Source of the DNA: Bacteroidales bacterium
GTDB taxonomy: Bacteria > Bacteroidota > Bacteroidia > Bacteroidales > UBA3663
Reading direction: 5' to 3'
Length of the DNA: 26,746 bases
Assembly: GCA_004557315.1 (NCBI GenBank)
Contig: SFEH01000018.1
Coordinates: 1-26,746, forward strand
Made by a program: the position numbers and the translations under genes
Shown: in pieces, positions 1-8,283 of the stretch
Position numbering within the stretch: position 1 is the stretch's first letter
Layout of the letters: the number at the start of each line of letters is the position of its first letter
The notes under the pieces: model-generated
Database searches by the model: none
What the model was told of the DNA's origin: nothing
Seen by the model: only the letters and a program-made list of their open reading frames with translations

Positions 1-1276
1 GCTGAATGCCGTCGAATGGGTCTTGATGTCAAGGGTCCGGATGTCAACAAGTCGCGTGAGCGCTATTCGGTCGATGAGGATGGTGCAGTACGTTTTGGCC
101 TGTCGAGTGTCAAGAGCGTGGGTCAGGGCGCTGCTGAAGCCATAGTATCTGAGCGAAAGAAGAATGGCCCATTCAAGGACTGTTTCGACTTTGTGGAGCG
201 TGTCGATCTCGGAGCAGTCAACCGCAAGTGCATCGAGTCGCTCGTCCTCTCTGGAGCTTTCGACTCGCTGGGTAATGTGCGCCGTGAGCAGTATATGGGC
301 AAGGATATGAAGGGTGAGGCCTTCCTCGATCAGCTTGTGAAGTATGGACAGCGATTCCGCGCTGACAAGGAGTCGAACGAGAATAGTCTGTTTGGCGATA
401 TGGGCGAAGATGCTATCGAGATTGCACATCCAAAGATTCCAGATGGCGAGCCGATGAGCACGCGAGGAGGAGTATGTAGGTCTTTTCCTCTCGGGGCATC
501 CGCTCGACGAGTATAAGTATCAGTTGCTCTATGCTTGCAATACTACAATGGCCGACTTGGAGAAGATTCCTAATCCTCGCACCAAGGAGGAACAGGCGGC
601 TATGCTCAGGGATTTGAAACCAGAACAGCAACAGGAAATCATGCAGTTCCAGAACCGCGAGATAGTGTGCGGCGGTCTTGTCACTGCTTTCCGTACTGGC
701 ACGAGCAAGGCTGGTAATCAATATGGCATAGTGACAGTCGAAGACTATAGTGGCAAGCACGAGTTCCCTCTCTTCGGTGAGGCATTCCCTGCGTTCTCTG
801 GTTATTGCCATGAAGGTATGTATCTCTATATATCTGCCAAATATCAGCCGAAACGCTTTGTTCGTCAGGTGAATAATATCTTTGACCGAGAGTTTACCAT
901 CCTCAAGATACAGCTTCTGTCAGATGTGGCAGACCGATTGCTCGAGAAACTGACAGTAGTTATGGATATGCAGGCATCTTCGAAGGCAATGGTTGGCTTG
1001 CTCAAGAAAGAGATACTGGATGAGATGTCGGACGACGAACGTCAGAGAGCAAACACCGACCTGTATTTCGAACTTTTCGATAAGTCACTCGATGTTTCTG
1101 TGCCTATGCGAGCACGTAATATCAAGGTGCATGTCAATTCTGAACTTGTCGATTTCCTTCAGAATCAGGAAGGTCTGCAATGCAAGATCAACGACCGTCT
1201 TGTCTCTACCCTTGTACCTGAAGATAATGATGCCGAGAGTGAAGAGGCGATGGAGGAAGAATTGGTCGAAGACTGA
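1..1276 (+). pseudogene. dnaE: DNA polymerase III alpha subunit, C-terminal part, frameshifted
   Basis: This is the 3' end of the replicative polymerase gene; the 5' part lies outside the window. Frame 1 opens at base 1 with ECRRMGLDVKGPDVNKS, typical of the DnaE fingers/C-terminal region, and continues to about base 466. Homology then resumes in frame 2 as EEEYVGLFLSGHPLDEY (about 464-514) and runs to the TGA at 1274-1276. The frame-2 part contains the OB-fold (IVCGGLVTAFRTGTSKAGN, then GKHEFPLFGEAF) and the acidic C-terminal tail. From memory, the family has about five residues (LEKLN-like) between the ST and REEE segments. They are missing here, and the frame changes as a loss of 17 nt would cause. 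No slippery heptamer is evident. Because DnaE is essential, an assembly error is at least as likely as a real mutation. The gene converges on the minus-strand pseudouridine synthase with an 11-nt gap and no obvious terminator. Confidence 0.9.
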
Positions 1277-1287
1277 TTGATCAATAT

Positions 1288-2694
1288 TTAAAATTCTGGC
1301 TCAAGCTCAAAAGTCATAGTCTTGCCTGTCACAGGGTGAACGAATGTGATCTTTTGGGCTTGAAGCATTAATCTGCCTTGGTTAAGGCAATAAGGCTCGA
1401 TGGTGTACAGGCTGTCACCTGTAATAGGATGATCGAGTCCGAATGGCGAAGCGCAATGCAGGCGAAGCTGATGAGTACGACCTGTGAATGGGAATAATCT
1501 GACGAGTGTGCGCTCCTCCGTGCGTCGCACCACCTGATAGCGCGTCACCGAAGTCTTCCCCGATTGCCAGTTCACTATCTGCCGAGGACGTTCGTCGGGG
1601 TTCGGACACATCGGTACATTAAGCACTCCGCTCTCACTTGGCAGCTTGCCTTCGATCCATGCAAGATACTGTTTCCTTATTGTGTGACCATAGAACTGCT
1701 CCTGCATTTTCTTGTATATTTCAATGCTCTTTGCTGCAATAAGAAGACCAGAAGTAGGCTGGTCAAGACGATGTATGACTTTGATGAAGCTCAGTTCTGG
1801 ATGCAGAGACTGCAGCCACGACTCTACATTGAACAGCAATTCATCTTTGGCTGGAGCTGACAGTACGTTCTCGGGTTTGTTGACAACGACTATCGAGTCA
1901 TCTTCATACACAATGCCGATTGGCTTCTGTTCTGGAGCCTTGCCTTCAGGCGCATGAGTCTTGAGCATATAGCTCAACAGCGGACTGCATTTCTCAATAC
2001 AGCTCGGATAGAACTGAAGATGCACACGACGCAATTCGTGTTCGCCACTCTGGTCTTTATATACCACTTTTGGTGAAATGCCATACCAAAATTCAGCCAT
2101 TGCCACAGGTACGAGTCCGTAAGTGAACGCAAACTGGAGCAGGCGAGGGGCAGCACATTCGCCCGAGCCTCCTGGAGGCAAGCCTCGTTTGGCATCTTCG
2201 AAGATGTCGATGATATTGCGTGCGACATTATGGCGATTGACAAAGTTGAAGCGGCTGAAGATCCATTCCTGCAGAGCCTTGCTTCGTTCCTTGCGTTCGC
2301 GTTTCAAAATAGATATTTTCGGTTTATTGGCATCTGCATGTTTCTGTAGTTCTTCAATCTGTCGGTTGATTGCCGAGATGTTTCTCTCTTCCTCCTTGTA
2401 GTAATCGCTCGGATTGTTGAGGTCATAAACAGGCGGCACGAAGAAAGGATGCCCATCGGAAGTCAAAGGGTCGAGGTTGACCACTCCTGAATAAGCGGCA
2501 ATAAAAGAGTATTTACTATTTAAATAATGTACGCGCGAAAGGTCCTTGTGCTCGACAATCATCACACCGAGCATCTTACCCTTGGCGAGTTCGTTCTTCC
2601 ATAAGGTGTTATGTTCGATTATTGAACACAAAACACCCACAGCCGCCTTGCAAAGCGGATGTGGGTGATATAGATAGGGATTGTTCAGAATCAT
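1288..2694 (-). CDS. RluA-family pseudouridine synthase with long N-terminal extension
   Basis: This enzyme isomerises uridine to pseudouridine in rRNA or tRNA; the target cannot be read from sequence. The catalytic domain spans about residues 258-468. It contains HRLDQPTSG (308-316) with the presumed catalytic Asp311, the IVYEDDSIVVVNKP opening strand, and the TGRTHQLRLH block near the C-terminus. Residues 1-250 form an extra domain with a charged helical segment (about 100-145) and PPGGSGECAAPRLL (173-186), a combination I recall from long RluA-like proteins of Bacteroidota. There is no S4 domain. At 468 aa it is about twice the length of E. coli RluA. The start ATG shares four bases (ATGA) with the pnp stop, so translation is probably coupled to pnp and the two genes form an RNA-metabolism operon. 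Which Rlu subfamily it belongs to is uncertain. Confidence 0.9.
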   Translation of the reverse strand: MILNNPYLYHPHPLCKAAVGVLCSIIEHNTLWKNELAKGKMLGVMIVEHKDLSRVHYLNSKYSFIAAYSGVVNLDPLTSDGHPFFVPPVYDLNNPSDYYKEEERNISAINRQIEELQKHADANKPKISILKRERKERSKALQEWIFSRFNFVNRHNVARNIIDIFEDAKRGLPPGGSGECAAPRLLQFAFTYGLVPVAMAEFWYGISPKVVYKDQSGEHELRRVHLQFYPSCIEKCSPLLSYMLKTHAPEGKAPEQKPIGIVYEDDSIVVVNKPENVLSAPAKDELLFNVESWLQSLHPELSFIKVIHRLDQPTSGLLIAAKSIEIYKKMQEQFYGHTIRKQYLAWIEGKLPSESGVLNVPMCPNPDERPRQIVNWQSGKTSVTRYQVVRRTEERTLVRLFPFTGRTHQLRLHCASPFGLDHPITGDSLYTIEPYCLNQGRLMLQAQKITFVHPVTGKTMTFELEPEF

Positions 2695-4979
2695 TTGTTG
2701 AAGTCACGACGTGGGCGGTCGTCACGACGAGGGCGATCGTCACGACGTGGACGATCATTGTCATCACGGCGTGGACGGTCGCCGAACTCACGACGAGGGC
2801 GGTCATTGTTCTCGCGACGAGGACGAGCCTCCTGCTCTGCATATCCTTCTGGCTTCTCTTTGAGAGCCTTGGCAGAGAGACGGAACTTGCCAGTCTTTTT
2901 GTCGATCTCGATGAGCTTGACAGTGACGATATCGCCTTCCTTCAAGCCTGTCTCTTCCATCGTGTTGTAACGCTTCCAGTCAATCTCGCTGATGTGGAGA
3001 AGGCCATCCTTGCCAGGCATGAACTCTACGAAAGCTCCGAATGTCTGGATGTTCTTGACAGGACCAGTGTAGATCTCGCCTTCTTCTGGGATAGCCACGA
3101 TAGCCTTGATCTTGTTGAGGGCAGCATCGATCGATGCCTTGTTGGCAGAAGCGATGACAACGTGACCCTTGCCGTCGATTTCGTCGATTGTAACCTGTGC
3201 GCCTGTCTCTTCCTGAATGCCCTGGATTGTCTCACCACCCTTTCCGATGATAGCACCGATGAAGTCCTTGTCAACATCGATAGCCACAAGTCGTGGTGCG
3301 TGCTCCTTAAGGTCTTCACGAGTCTCTGGCTGTGCCTCAAGCATGCACTGGAGAATATGATGACGACCTTCCTTGGCCTGCTGGAGTGCCTTCTCGAGAA
3401 TCTCGTATGAGAGACCATTGCACTTGATATCCATCTGAGTTGCAGTGATACCCTTTTCTGTACCAGTCACCTTGAAGTCCATATCACCGAGATGATCCTC
3501 ATCGCCAAGGATATCGCTCAATACTGCATACTTTGGTCCATCCTCATCCTTGATCAGACCCATTGCAATACCTGAAACAGGACGGATCATTGGGATACCT
3601 GCATCGCGCATCGAGAGAGTAGCACCGCATGTAGAAGCCATTGATGAAGAGCCGTTAGACTCGAGGATGTCAGAAACAACACGTACTGTGTAAGGGAAGT
3701 CAGCTGGAATCATGCCCTTGACAGCACGCCAAGCAAGATGACCATGACCGATCTCGCGACGACCTACACCACGCTGTGCTTTGGCCTCACCAGTTGAGAA
3801 TGGAGGGAAGTTGTAGTGGAGGAGGAACTTGTCGTAACCGTTGCGCAGCACGTCGTCGATCATCTTCTCGTCGAGCTTTGTGCCGAGAGTGCAAGTCACG
3901 AGAGCCTGTGTCTCACCACGAGTGAAGATAGCTGAACCGTGAGGGCCTGGGATATAGTCAGGCTCAATCCAGATAGGACGCACCTCATTGAGAGCACGGC
4001 CATCAAGACGTGTTCCCTCATCGAGGACACAGCGACGCATTGCTTCGCGCTCAACATCATGGAAGTAGCGAGCAATCATGCCGAGCCACTCTTCGTCTTC
4101 CTTCTTCTCTTCTGGAAGGGCATCAATATAAGCCTGCTGAACAGCCTCGAATGCAGCTTCGCGCTCGTGCTTGTTCTTGTTGCCTGACTTTGCGATGTCA
4201 TAGCATCCCTGGTAGCACTTAGCCTTGACGTCGGCACGGAGCTCCTCGTCATTGACCTCGTGGCAATATTCCATGATTGGCTTGCCTACTGCCTCCATGA
4301 GTTCCTTCTGAACGAGACAGTGAACCTTGATAGCCTCGTGAGCTGCCTTGAGAGCACCAAGCAGATCCTGCTCGCTCACCTCATCCATCTCACCTTCTAC
4401 CATCATGATGTTGTCGTAGGTAGCACCGACCATAAGGTCCATGTCAGCCTCTTTCATCTGCTCGAAAGTAGGGTCGATGACATATTCGCCATTGATGCGA
4501 ACAACACGAACCTCTGAGATTGGACCCTCGAAAGGAATACCGCTCACTGCCATTGCAGCCGAAGCAGCAAGTCCAGCGAGTGCGTCTGGCTGATTCTCTT
4601 TATCAGAAGAATATAAAGTTACGTTGACAAATGTCTCAGCGTGATAGTTGCTTGGGAAAAGTGGACGGAGGGCACGGTCGATGAGACGGCTTGTAAGGAT
4701 CTCATAGTCGCTTGCCTTGCCTTCGCGCTTTGTGAAACCACCTGGGAAACGGCCTGCAGATGCGTATTTCTCTTTGTACTCTACTGTCAGCGGCATAAAA
4801 TCAGTGCCAGGAGTCACTGTGCGCGCTGTACAAACTGTGGCAAGAAGCATTGTTCCGCCCATGCGGAGCTCGACTGCACCGTCGGCCTGCTTTGCCAGCT
4901 TACCCGTCTCAAGTGTGATGGTACGTCCATCACTGAGGGTAATTGTCTTCTTAATTGGATTAACCAAATTGTTTACCAT
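2691..4979 (-). CDS. pnp: Polyribonucleotide nucleotidyltransferase (PNPase)
   Basis: PNPase degrades RNA 3'-to-5' using phosphate and can add nucleotides in reverse. The 762-aa protein shows the full domain order. The first RNase PH domain (about 1-230) carries the RNA-binding loop RFPGGFTKREGK (77-88). A helical linker follows (about 235-315). The second, catalytic RNase PH domain (about 325-555) has ESNGSSSMAS (440-449) and GDEDHLGDMDFKVTG (492-506, active-site Asp near 499). The KH domain is at about 560-628 with the IGKGGE loop (578-583), and the S1 domain at about 634-705 (GAFVEFMPGKDGLLHISEI). Residues 719-760 are an Arg/Asp-rich RPRRD-type tail absent from E. coli PNPase. The gene is first in an operon with the RluA-type synthase, with an ATGA overlap. 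A TATCTTTG -7 box lies about 30 bases upstream of the start. Confidence 0.98.
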   Translation of the reverse strand: MVNNLVNPIKKTITLSDGRTITLETGKLAKQADGAVELRMGGTMLLATVCTARTVTPGTDFMPLTVEYKEKYASAGRFPGGFTKREGKASDYEILTSRLIDRALRPLFPSNYHAETFVNVTLYSSDKENQPDALAGLAASAAMAVSGIPFEGPISEVRVVRINGEYVIDPTFEQMKEADMDLMVGATYDNIMMVEGEMDEVSEQDLLGALKAAHEAIKVHCLVQKELMEAVGKPIMEYCHEVNDEELRADVKAKCYQGCYDIAKSGNKNKHEREAAFEAVQQAYIDALPEEKKEDEEWLGMIARYFHDVEREAMRRCVLDEGTRLDGRALNEVRPIWIEPDYIPGPHGSAIFTRGETQALVTCTLGTKLDEKMIDDVLRNGYDKFLLHYNFPPFSTGEAKAQRGVGRREIGHGHLAWRAVKGMIPADFPYTVRVVSDILESNGSSSMASTCGATLSMRDAGIPMIRPVSGIAMGLIKDEDGPKYAVLSDILGDEDHLGDMDFKVTGTEKGITATQMDIKCNGLSYEILEKALQQAKEGRHHILQCMLEAQPETREDLKEHAPRLVAIDVDKDFIGAIIGKGGETIQGIQEETGAQVTIDEIDGKGHVVIASANKASIDAALNKIKAIVAIPEEGEIYTGPVKNIQTFGAFVEFMPGKDGLLHISEIDWKRYNTMEETGLKEGDIVTVKLIEIDKKTGKFRLSAKALKEKPEGYAEQEARPRRENNDRPRREFGDRPRRDDNDRPRRDDRPRRDDRPRRDFNK
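2700..2825 (-). repeat. Tandem repeat encoding the RPRRD tail of PNPase
   Basis: The last 42 codons before FNK are imperfect 12-24 nt direct repeats. They encode RPRRENND, RPRREFGD, RPRRDDND, RPRRDD, RPRRDD and RPRRD. Unit length varies by whole codons, so the array looks able to expand or contract without breaking the frame. The product is an intrinsically disordered, mixed-charge, arginine-rich tail that could add RNA affinity or mediate clustering (inference). Confidence 0.85.
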
Positions 4980-5010
4980 AAAATCTTTTAATTACACACA
5001 AAATTTGGCG

Positions 5011-5018
5011 CAAAGATA
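5011..5018 (-). promoter_or_regulatory. Predicted -7 box of the pnp promoter
   Basis: On the minus strand this reads TATCTTTG, a match to the Bacteroidota TAnnTTTG -7 element, about 30 nt upstream of the pnp ATG. No clear TTTG lies at the usual 19-22 nt distance; the nearest, at 5043-5046 (CAAA on the plus strand), is 24 nt away. The call rests on the -7 box and its position. Confidence 0.5.
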
Positions 5019-5090
5019 ATGAATTTTATCGGATAATTAGCCCAAAATCCCCAAAATGTTTGCAATATTTATATAAAAAGTCCAAAATCT

Positions 5091-5121
5091 TTTGGAATAA
5101 CGCAAAATTTGCCTACCTTTG
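5091..5121 (+). promoter_or_regulatory. Predicted promoter of the lipoprotein gene
   Basis: TTTG at 5091-5094 and TACCTTTG at 5114-5121 are separated by 19 nt, a good fit to the Bacteroidota -33/-7 pattern. Transcription would start near 5128, leaving a leader of about 33 nt before the ATG at 5162. Confidence 0.7.
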
Positions 5122-5161
5122 CTCGCGAATTTGAAAAAAAATAAGTCAAAAATAGTAGGAA

Positions 5162-6364
5162 ATGAAGAAATATACATTATATATTGCGTTCCTTATGGCA
5201 GTCATCTTCTGTGGCTGCCAGAACAACCATTCAGGTGTGATCGATGGTGTGATCATGAATGCCAATGGCGAGAAGCTCATCCTCGAGCATCTGTCGGCTG
5301 GAATGCCAGTGGTGATTGACACTGTAGCGCTGAACGAGAGCGGAAAGTTCTCATTCAAGCCTGAACTTGAGAAGGGAGGTCCTGACTATTTCAGTCTCCG
5401 CATAGGCAATCAGTCTATTCCTCTTGCTTTTGACACTTTGGCTCAGCCAATTCACATCACAGCCGACTTCAAGCGTTTCGGTAGCGACTACAGTGTCGGC
5501 GACAACGAGTTGAACGCTCTGCTCAAGGAGGCTGCACAGGAGGGCAACAAACTCCGTCGTTCAGTTCTTGAGGCGAATGCGGCTTTCAACGATCGCAAGA
5601 TCACCAATCAGGTCTATTACGACAGCATCGCAAAGCTCGTCGAAGACTACAAGGCTACAGTCCTTAAGAAATATATCTATGCTGACCCATCAAACCCTGT
5701 AGCATACTATGTGCTGTTCGAGAGCGTGCGTGGCCTTTCAATCTTCGATCCGTACGATGCGGTCGATAACCGTGCGTTCGGAGCTGTAGCGACTGGCTGG
5801 ATGTACAATTATCCTAATTCTCCTCGTGTGGCTGTCCTCGAAAAGGTGACAACCGAGGGTCAGATAATCCGCAAGCGCGACAAGCTTCAGGCCGAGCGTG
5901 CTGATTCGCTCAACAACGTGCCAGTGACCGTTGCAACCAACTTTGAGATTAAGCTCACAGATATACGCGACAAGGAAGTCGCACTATCATCTTTGATCGG
6001 CGACGACCATGTGGTCTTGCTCGATTTCACTGCTTATTATCTTCAGAAGTCACCTGCTCACAATGCTTTGCTCGCAAAGATGTATGAGAAGTACGAGAAG
6101 CGTGGTCTTCGCATCTATCAGGTGTGCATGGATCCGGATGAGAACTTCTGGAAGGTAAGTGCAAGCAATGTGCCATGGACGGCAGTCCGCGAGAAAGATG
6201 TTATCTGGGATCAGAACGGCAATATCCAATATGCCCGTACGGCAGCCATCTACAACATCCAGCAGATTCCTATGATTTATCTGCTCGATCGTCAGGGATC
6301 GGTTGCTGCAAGAGTGGAAACAGAATCAAAGCTCGAAGGTGAGATATTGAAGTTGTTGAAGTAA
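5162..6364 (+). CDS. Lipoprotein with DUF4369-like and thioredoxin-like domains, no CxxC
   Basis: The 400-aa protein starts with a lipoprotein-type signal (MKKYTLYIAFLMAVIFCGC-Q); Cys19 is the likely lipidated residue. Residues about 24-115 resemble the DUF4369 beta-rich domain found ahead of thioredoxin folds in Bacteroidota. Residues 120-250 are mostly helical. Residues about 260-400 have the order of an AhpC/TSA-thioredoxin fold: a strand VVLLDFTAYY, a helix, the strand LRIYQVCMD, then YNIQQIPMIYLLDRQGSV with the cis-proline region. Where a thiol oxidoreductase would have CxxC, this one has AYYLQKSPAH (291-300), so classical disulfide chemistry is not expected. The single remaining cysteine in this domain is Cys322. 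It probably sits in the periplasm or outer membrane and acts by binding rather than redox chemistry (inference). The gene has its own promoter and is followed by a hairpin. Confidence 0.85.
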   Translation: MKKYTLYIAFLMAVIFCGCQNNHSGVIDGVIMNANGEKLILEHLSAGMPVVIDTVALNESGKFSFKPELEKGGPDYFSLRIGNQSIPLAFDTLAQPIHITADFKRFGSDYSVGDNELNALLKEAAQEGNKLRRSVLEANAAFNDRKITNQVYYDSIAKLVEDYKATVLKKYIYADPSNPVAYYVLFESVRGLSIFDPYDAVDNRAFGAVATGWMYNYPNSPRVAVLEKVTTEGQIIRKRDKLQAERADSLNNVPVTVATNFEIKLTDIRDKEVALSSLIGDDHVVLLDFTAYYLQKSPAHNALLAKMYEKYEKRGLRIYQVCMDPDENFWKVSASNVPWTAVREKDVIWDQNGNIQYARTAAIYNIQQIPMIYLLDRQGSVAARVETESKLEGEILKLLK

Positions 6365-6398
6365 GGAAAACACAATCTTAGTGGTTTTTAGATAATGG

Positions 6399-6428
6399 CA
6401 TAACGTAGGACTTTCGTTCTACGTTATG
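6399..6428 (+). terminator. Hairpin after the lipoprotein gene
   Basis: CATAACGTAG (6399-6408) pairs perfectly with CTACGTTATG (6419-6428) around a 10-nt loop. A moderately T-rich stretch follows (GTTTTGATTTTG, about 6432-6443). It probably terminates the lipoprotein transcript 35 nt past its stop, although the U-tract is interrupted. Confidence 0.6.
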
Positions 6429-6452
6429 TACGTTTTGATTTTGTCGCTTTCC

Positions 6453-6466
6453 CTACTTTAAAGTAG
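6453..6466. promoter_or_regulatory. 14-bp perfect palindrome upstream of greA
   Basis: CTACTTTAAAGTAG is fully self-complementary and lies 34 nt before the greA start. No good TAnnTTTG box was found between here and greA, so this may be an operator or overlap an unrecognised promoter. The role is unknown. Confidence 0.35.
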
Positions 6467-6500
6467 CAATTATTAATTTTTAATTTTAATTTATAATATC

Positions 6501-6971
6501 ATGGCAGTATCTTATATGTCAGAAGAGGGTTACAAGAAAATCCTTGAAGAGATCAACTATCTTGAGAGTGTCGAACGTCCAAAGGCATCAGCTGCTATTG
6601 CAGAGGCACGCGAGAAGGGCGACTTGTCTGAGAATGCAGAGTATGACGCAGCAAAGGAGAACCAGGGCAAGCTTGAGTCACGCATTGCTGTGCTCAAGGA
6701 TCAGGTGGCAAATGCCCGCATCATCGATGCTTCAAAGATCAGCTGCGACAAGGTTCAGATCATGAACAAGGTGCGTCTGCTCAACAAGCGCATGAACAAG
6801 GAGATGATATATACAATCGTTGCAGAATCTGAGGCAAACTTCCGTGAGGGCAAGATCTCGGTTCAGACTCCAATCGCCAAGGCTCTCCTTAACCATGTGG
6901 TTGGCGATGTCGTTGAGGTACGTGTGCCTGCAGGTGTACAGCAGCTCGAGATTCTTGAGATATCTATTTAA
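6501..6971 (+). CDS. greA: Transcription elongation factor GreA
   Basis: GreA enters the RNA polymerase secondary channel and stimulates transcript cleavage in backtracked complexes. The 156-aa protein has the usual length. The N-terminal coiled coil (about 8-75) carries the acidic tip GDLSENAEYDAAKE (40-53), with Asp41 and Glu44 as the catalytic pair. The C-terminal FKBP-like domain ends in GDVVEVRVPAGVQQLEILEI. It is preceded by an AT-rich spacer with a hairpin and a palindrome, and followed by a 145-nt spacer holding a nonamer inverted array before the HIT gene. It may be transcribed alone or read through into the HIT-clpPX cluster. Confidence 0.97.
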   Translation: MAVSYMSEEGYKKILEEINYLESVERPKASAAIAEAREKGDLSENAEYDAAKENQGKLESRIAVLKDQVANARIIDASKISCDKVQIMNKVRLLNKRMNKEMIYTIVAESEANFREGKISVQTPIAKALLNHVVGDVVEVRVPAGVQQLEILEISI

Positions 6972-6976
6972 TATAA

Positions 6977-7097
6977 GAAGTTAAAGGAGATAGAGAAGTT
7001 AAAGACGATAAAGACAAATGTGTTTTGGGTAGATAAAGAAATTGACAATGCAACTATTGTCTTTATCACCTTTTACTTCATTAACTTCTTTATCTCC
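6977..7097. repeat. Inverted array of 9-nt units between greA and the HIT gene
   Basis: The left arm is four nonamers in a row: GAAGTTAAA (6977), GGAGATAGA (6986), GAAGTTAAA (6995), GACGATAAA (7004), then GACA. The right arm (7058-7097) read on the other strand is GGAGATAAA, GAAGTTAAT, GAAGTAAAA, GGTGATAAA, GACA. The arms can pair imperfectly over about 40 nt. The innermost 10 bp (7007-7016 with 7058-7067) are perfect. The 41-nt loop contains another GATAAAG and a 6-bp hairpin (7044-7049 with 7056-7061) that would compete for the right arm. The array fills most of the 145-nt spacer and ends 19 nt before the HIT start codon. Confidence 0.85.
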
Positions 7098-7116
7098 CCC
7101 AAACAAATACTAAACA

Positions 7117-7509
7117 ATGGCAAGCATTTTTTCACGTATTGTAGCTGGCGAGATTCCAAGCTACAAGGTAGCAGAAGACGATAAGTTCTATGCTTTCCTC
7201 GACATCAATCCTGTAACCAAAGGCCATACCTTGGTTATTCCAAAGCAGGAGATCGACTATTTCTTCGATGAGAGCGACGAGACAATCTCTGCTCATGTCG
7301 TTTTTGCAAAACGTGTTGCAGCTGCTATCAAGAAGGCGATCCCTTGTGTCAAGGTGGGTGTATGTGTCATGGGTCTTGAGGTTCCACATTCGCACATTCA
7401 TCTCATCCCTATGCAGCAGGAAGGCGATATGGATTTCCGCAAGGAGCATCTTCACCTTGAAGCAGAAGAGATGAAGGCAATAGCAGAGGCAATTGCAAAA
7501 GAATTCTAA
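7117..7509 (+). CDS. HIT-family (histidine triad) nucleotide hydrolase
   Basis: Proteins of this Hint-like branch hydrolyse nucleoside phosphoramidates or adenylated substrates. The 130-aa length is normal. The family opening IFSRIVAGEIPSYKVAEDD is followed by the DINPVTKGHTLVIPK strand and the triad VPHSHIHLIPM, with His91, His93 and His95; His93 or His95 would be the nucleophile. A serine sits between the first two histidines where a hydrophobic residue is commoner. It is cytosolic, with no signal or membrane segment. It begins just after a long inverted nonamer array, and its stop is 15 nt before clpP, so it likely leads the clpP-clpX operon. The physiological substrate is unknown. Confidence 0.93.
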   Translation: MASIFSRIVAGEIPSYKVAEDDKFYAFLDINPVTKGHTLVIPKQEIDYFFDESDETISAHVVFAKRVAAAIKKAIPCVKVGVCVMGLEVPHSHIHLIPMQQEGDMDFRKEHLHLEAEEMKAIAEAIAKEF

Positions 7510-7524
7510 TTTTATTAAGGTATT

Positions 7525-8226
7525 ATGGTTAATAACGATTTTTATAAATACGCTACCAAGCACATGGGCATGAGCGGCAATGCGCTCAACCAGTATATGA
7601 ACTTCACGTCAGCGGTAGCGATGCCGGCGGTTGATCAGTACATCAGCCCTACAATCATCGAGGAGCGTCCTCTCAATGTGGCATCAATGGATGTGTTCAG
7701 CCGTCTCATGATGGATCGTATCATCTTCCTCGGTACAGAGATCAACGACTATTCGGCCAATGTGGTTCAGGCTCAGCTCCTCTACCTTGACAGTGCCGAT
7801 CCAGGTAAGGACATCTCTATCTATCTCAATTCGCCTGGAGGCGTTGTATATGCTGGTTTTGGCATCTACGACACCATGCAGTACATTACGAGCGATGTCA
7901 GCACAATATGCACAGGCATGGCTGCGTCGATGGCGAGTGTTCTGCTCGTGGCAGGTAAGGAAGGCAAGCGTTTCGCATTGCCTCACAGCCGTGTGATGAT
8001 ACATCAGCCGATGGGCGGTGCCCAGGGTCAGGCAAGCGATATGGAGATCACTGTCAACGAGATCAAGAAACTCAAGCAGGAGCTCTATCAGATCATCAGC
8101 AATCACTCAAAGCAGCCTATCGAGAAGATCTATCAGGATGGCGACCGTGACTACTGGATGACTGCAGCCGAAGCCAAGGAATATGGCATGATCGACGAGG
8201 TGCTTGTTAAGGCAAAGACTCTTTGA
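7525..8226 (+). CDS. clpP: ATP-dependent Clp protease proteolytic subunit
   Basis: ClpP is the serine peptidase chamber of the ClpXP protease. The catalytic triad is visible: Ser135 in GMAASMASVLL, His160 in RVMIHQPMGG and Asp209 in GDRDYWMTAAEA. The oxyanion-strand motif LNSPGG is at 101-106. At 233 aa it is about 25-35 residues longer than E. coli ClpP because of an N-terminal extension (about 1-45) preceding the SMDVFSRLMMDRIIFLG block. This may be a long propeptide or the true start may be internal, for example Met55. The gene follows the HIT gene by 15 nt and precedes clpX by 57 nt, the usual clpP-clpX order. Confidence 0.97.
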   Translation: MVNNDFYKYATKHMGMSGNALNQYMNFTSAVAMPAVDQYISPTIIEERPLNVASMDVFSRLMMDRIIFLGTEINDYSANVVQAQLLYLDSADPGKDISIYLNSPGGVVYAGFGIYDTMQYITSDVSTICTGMAASMASVLLVAGKEGKRFALPHSRVMIHQPMGGAQGQASDMEITVNEIKKLKQELYQIISNHSKQPIEKIYQDGDRDYWMTAAEAKEYGMIDEVLVKAKTL

Positions 8227-8283
8227 TTGCCTGACGAAAAAGGAAGTAAGTTCTACTTGCGAAACCAATAAACAATAAAGAAA

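Noticed and set aside
2695..2830. Plus-strand ORFs and repeats opposite the PNPase tail as separate genes or a CRISPR
   Set aside because: They are antisense shadows of the RPRRD codon repeats of pnp.
6977..7097. CRISPR array
   Set aside because: Units are 9 nt, contiguous and inverted in two arms, with no repeat-spacer alternation of 25-40 nt and no cas genes. The same applies to the other arrays.
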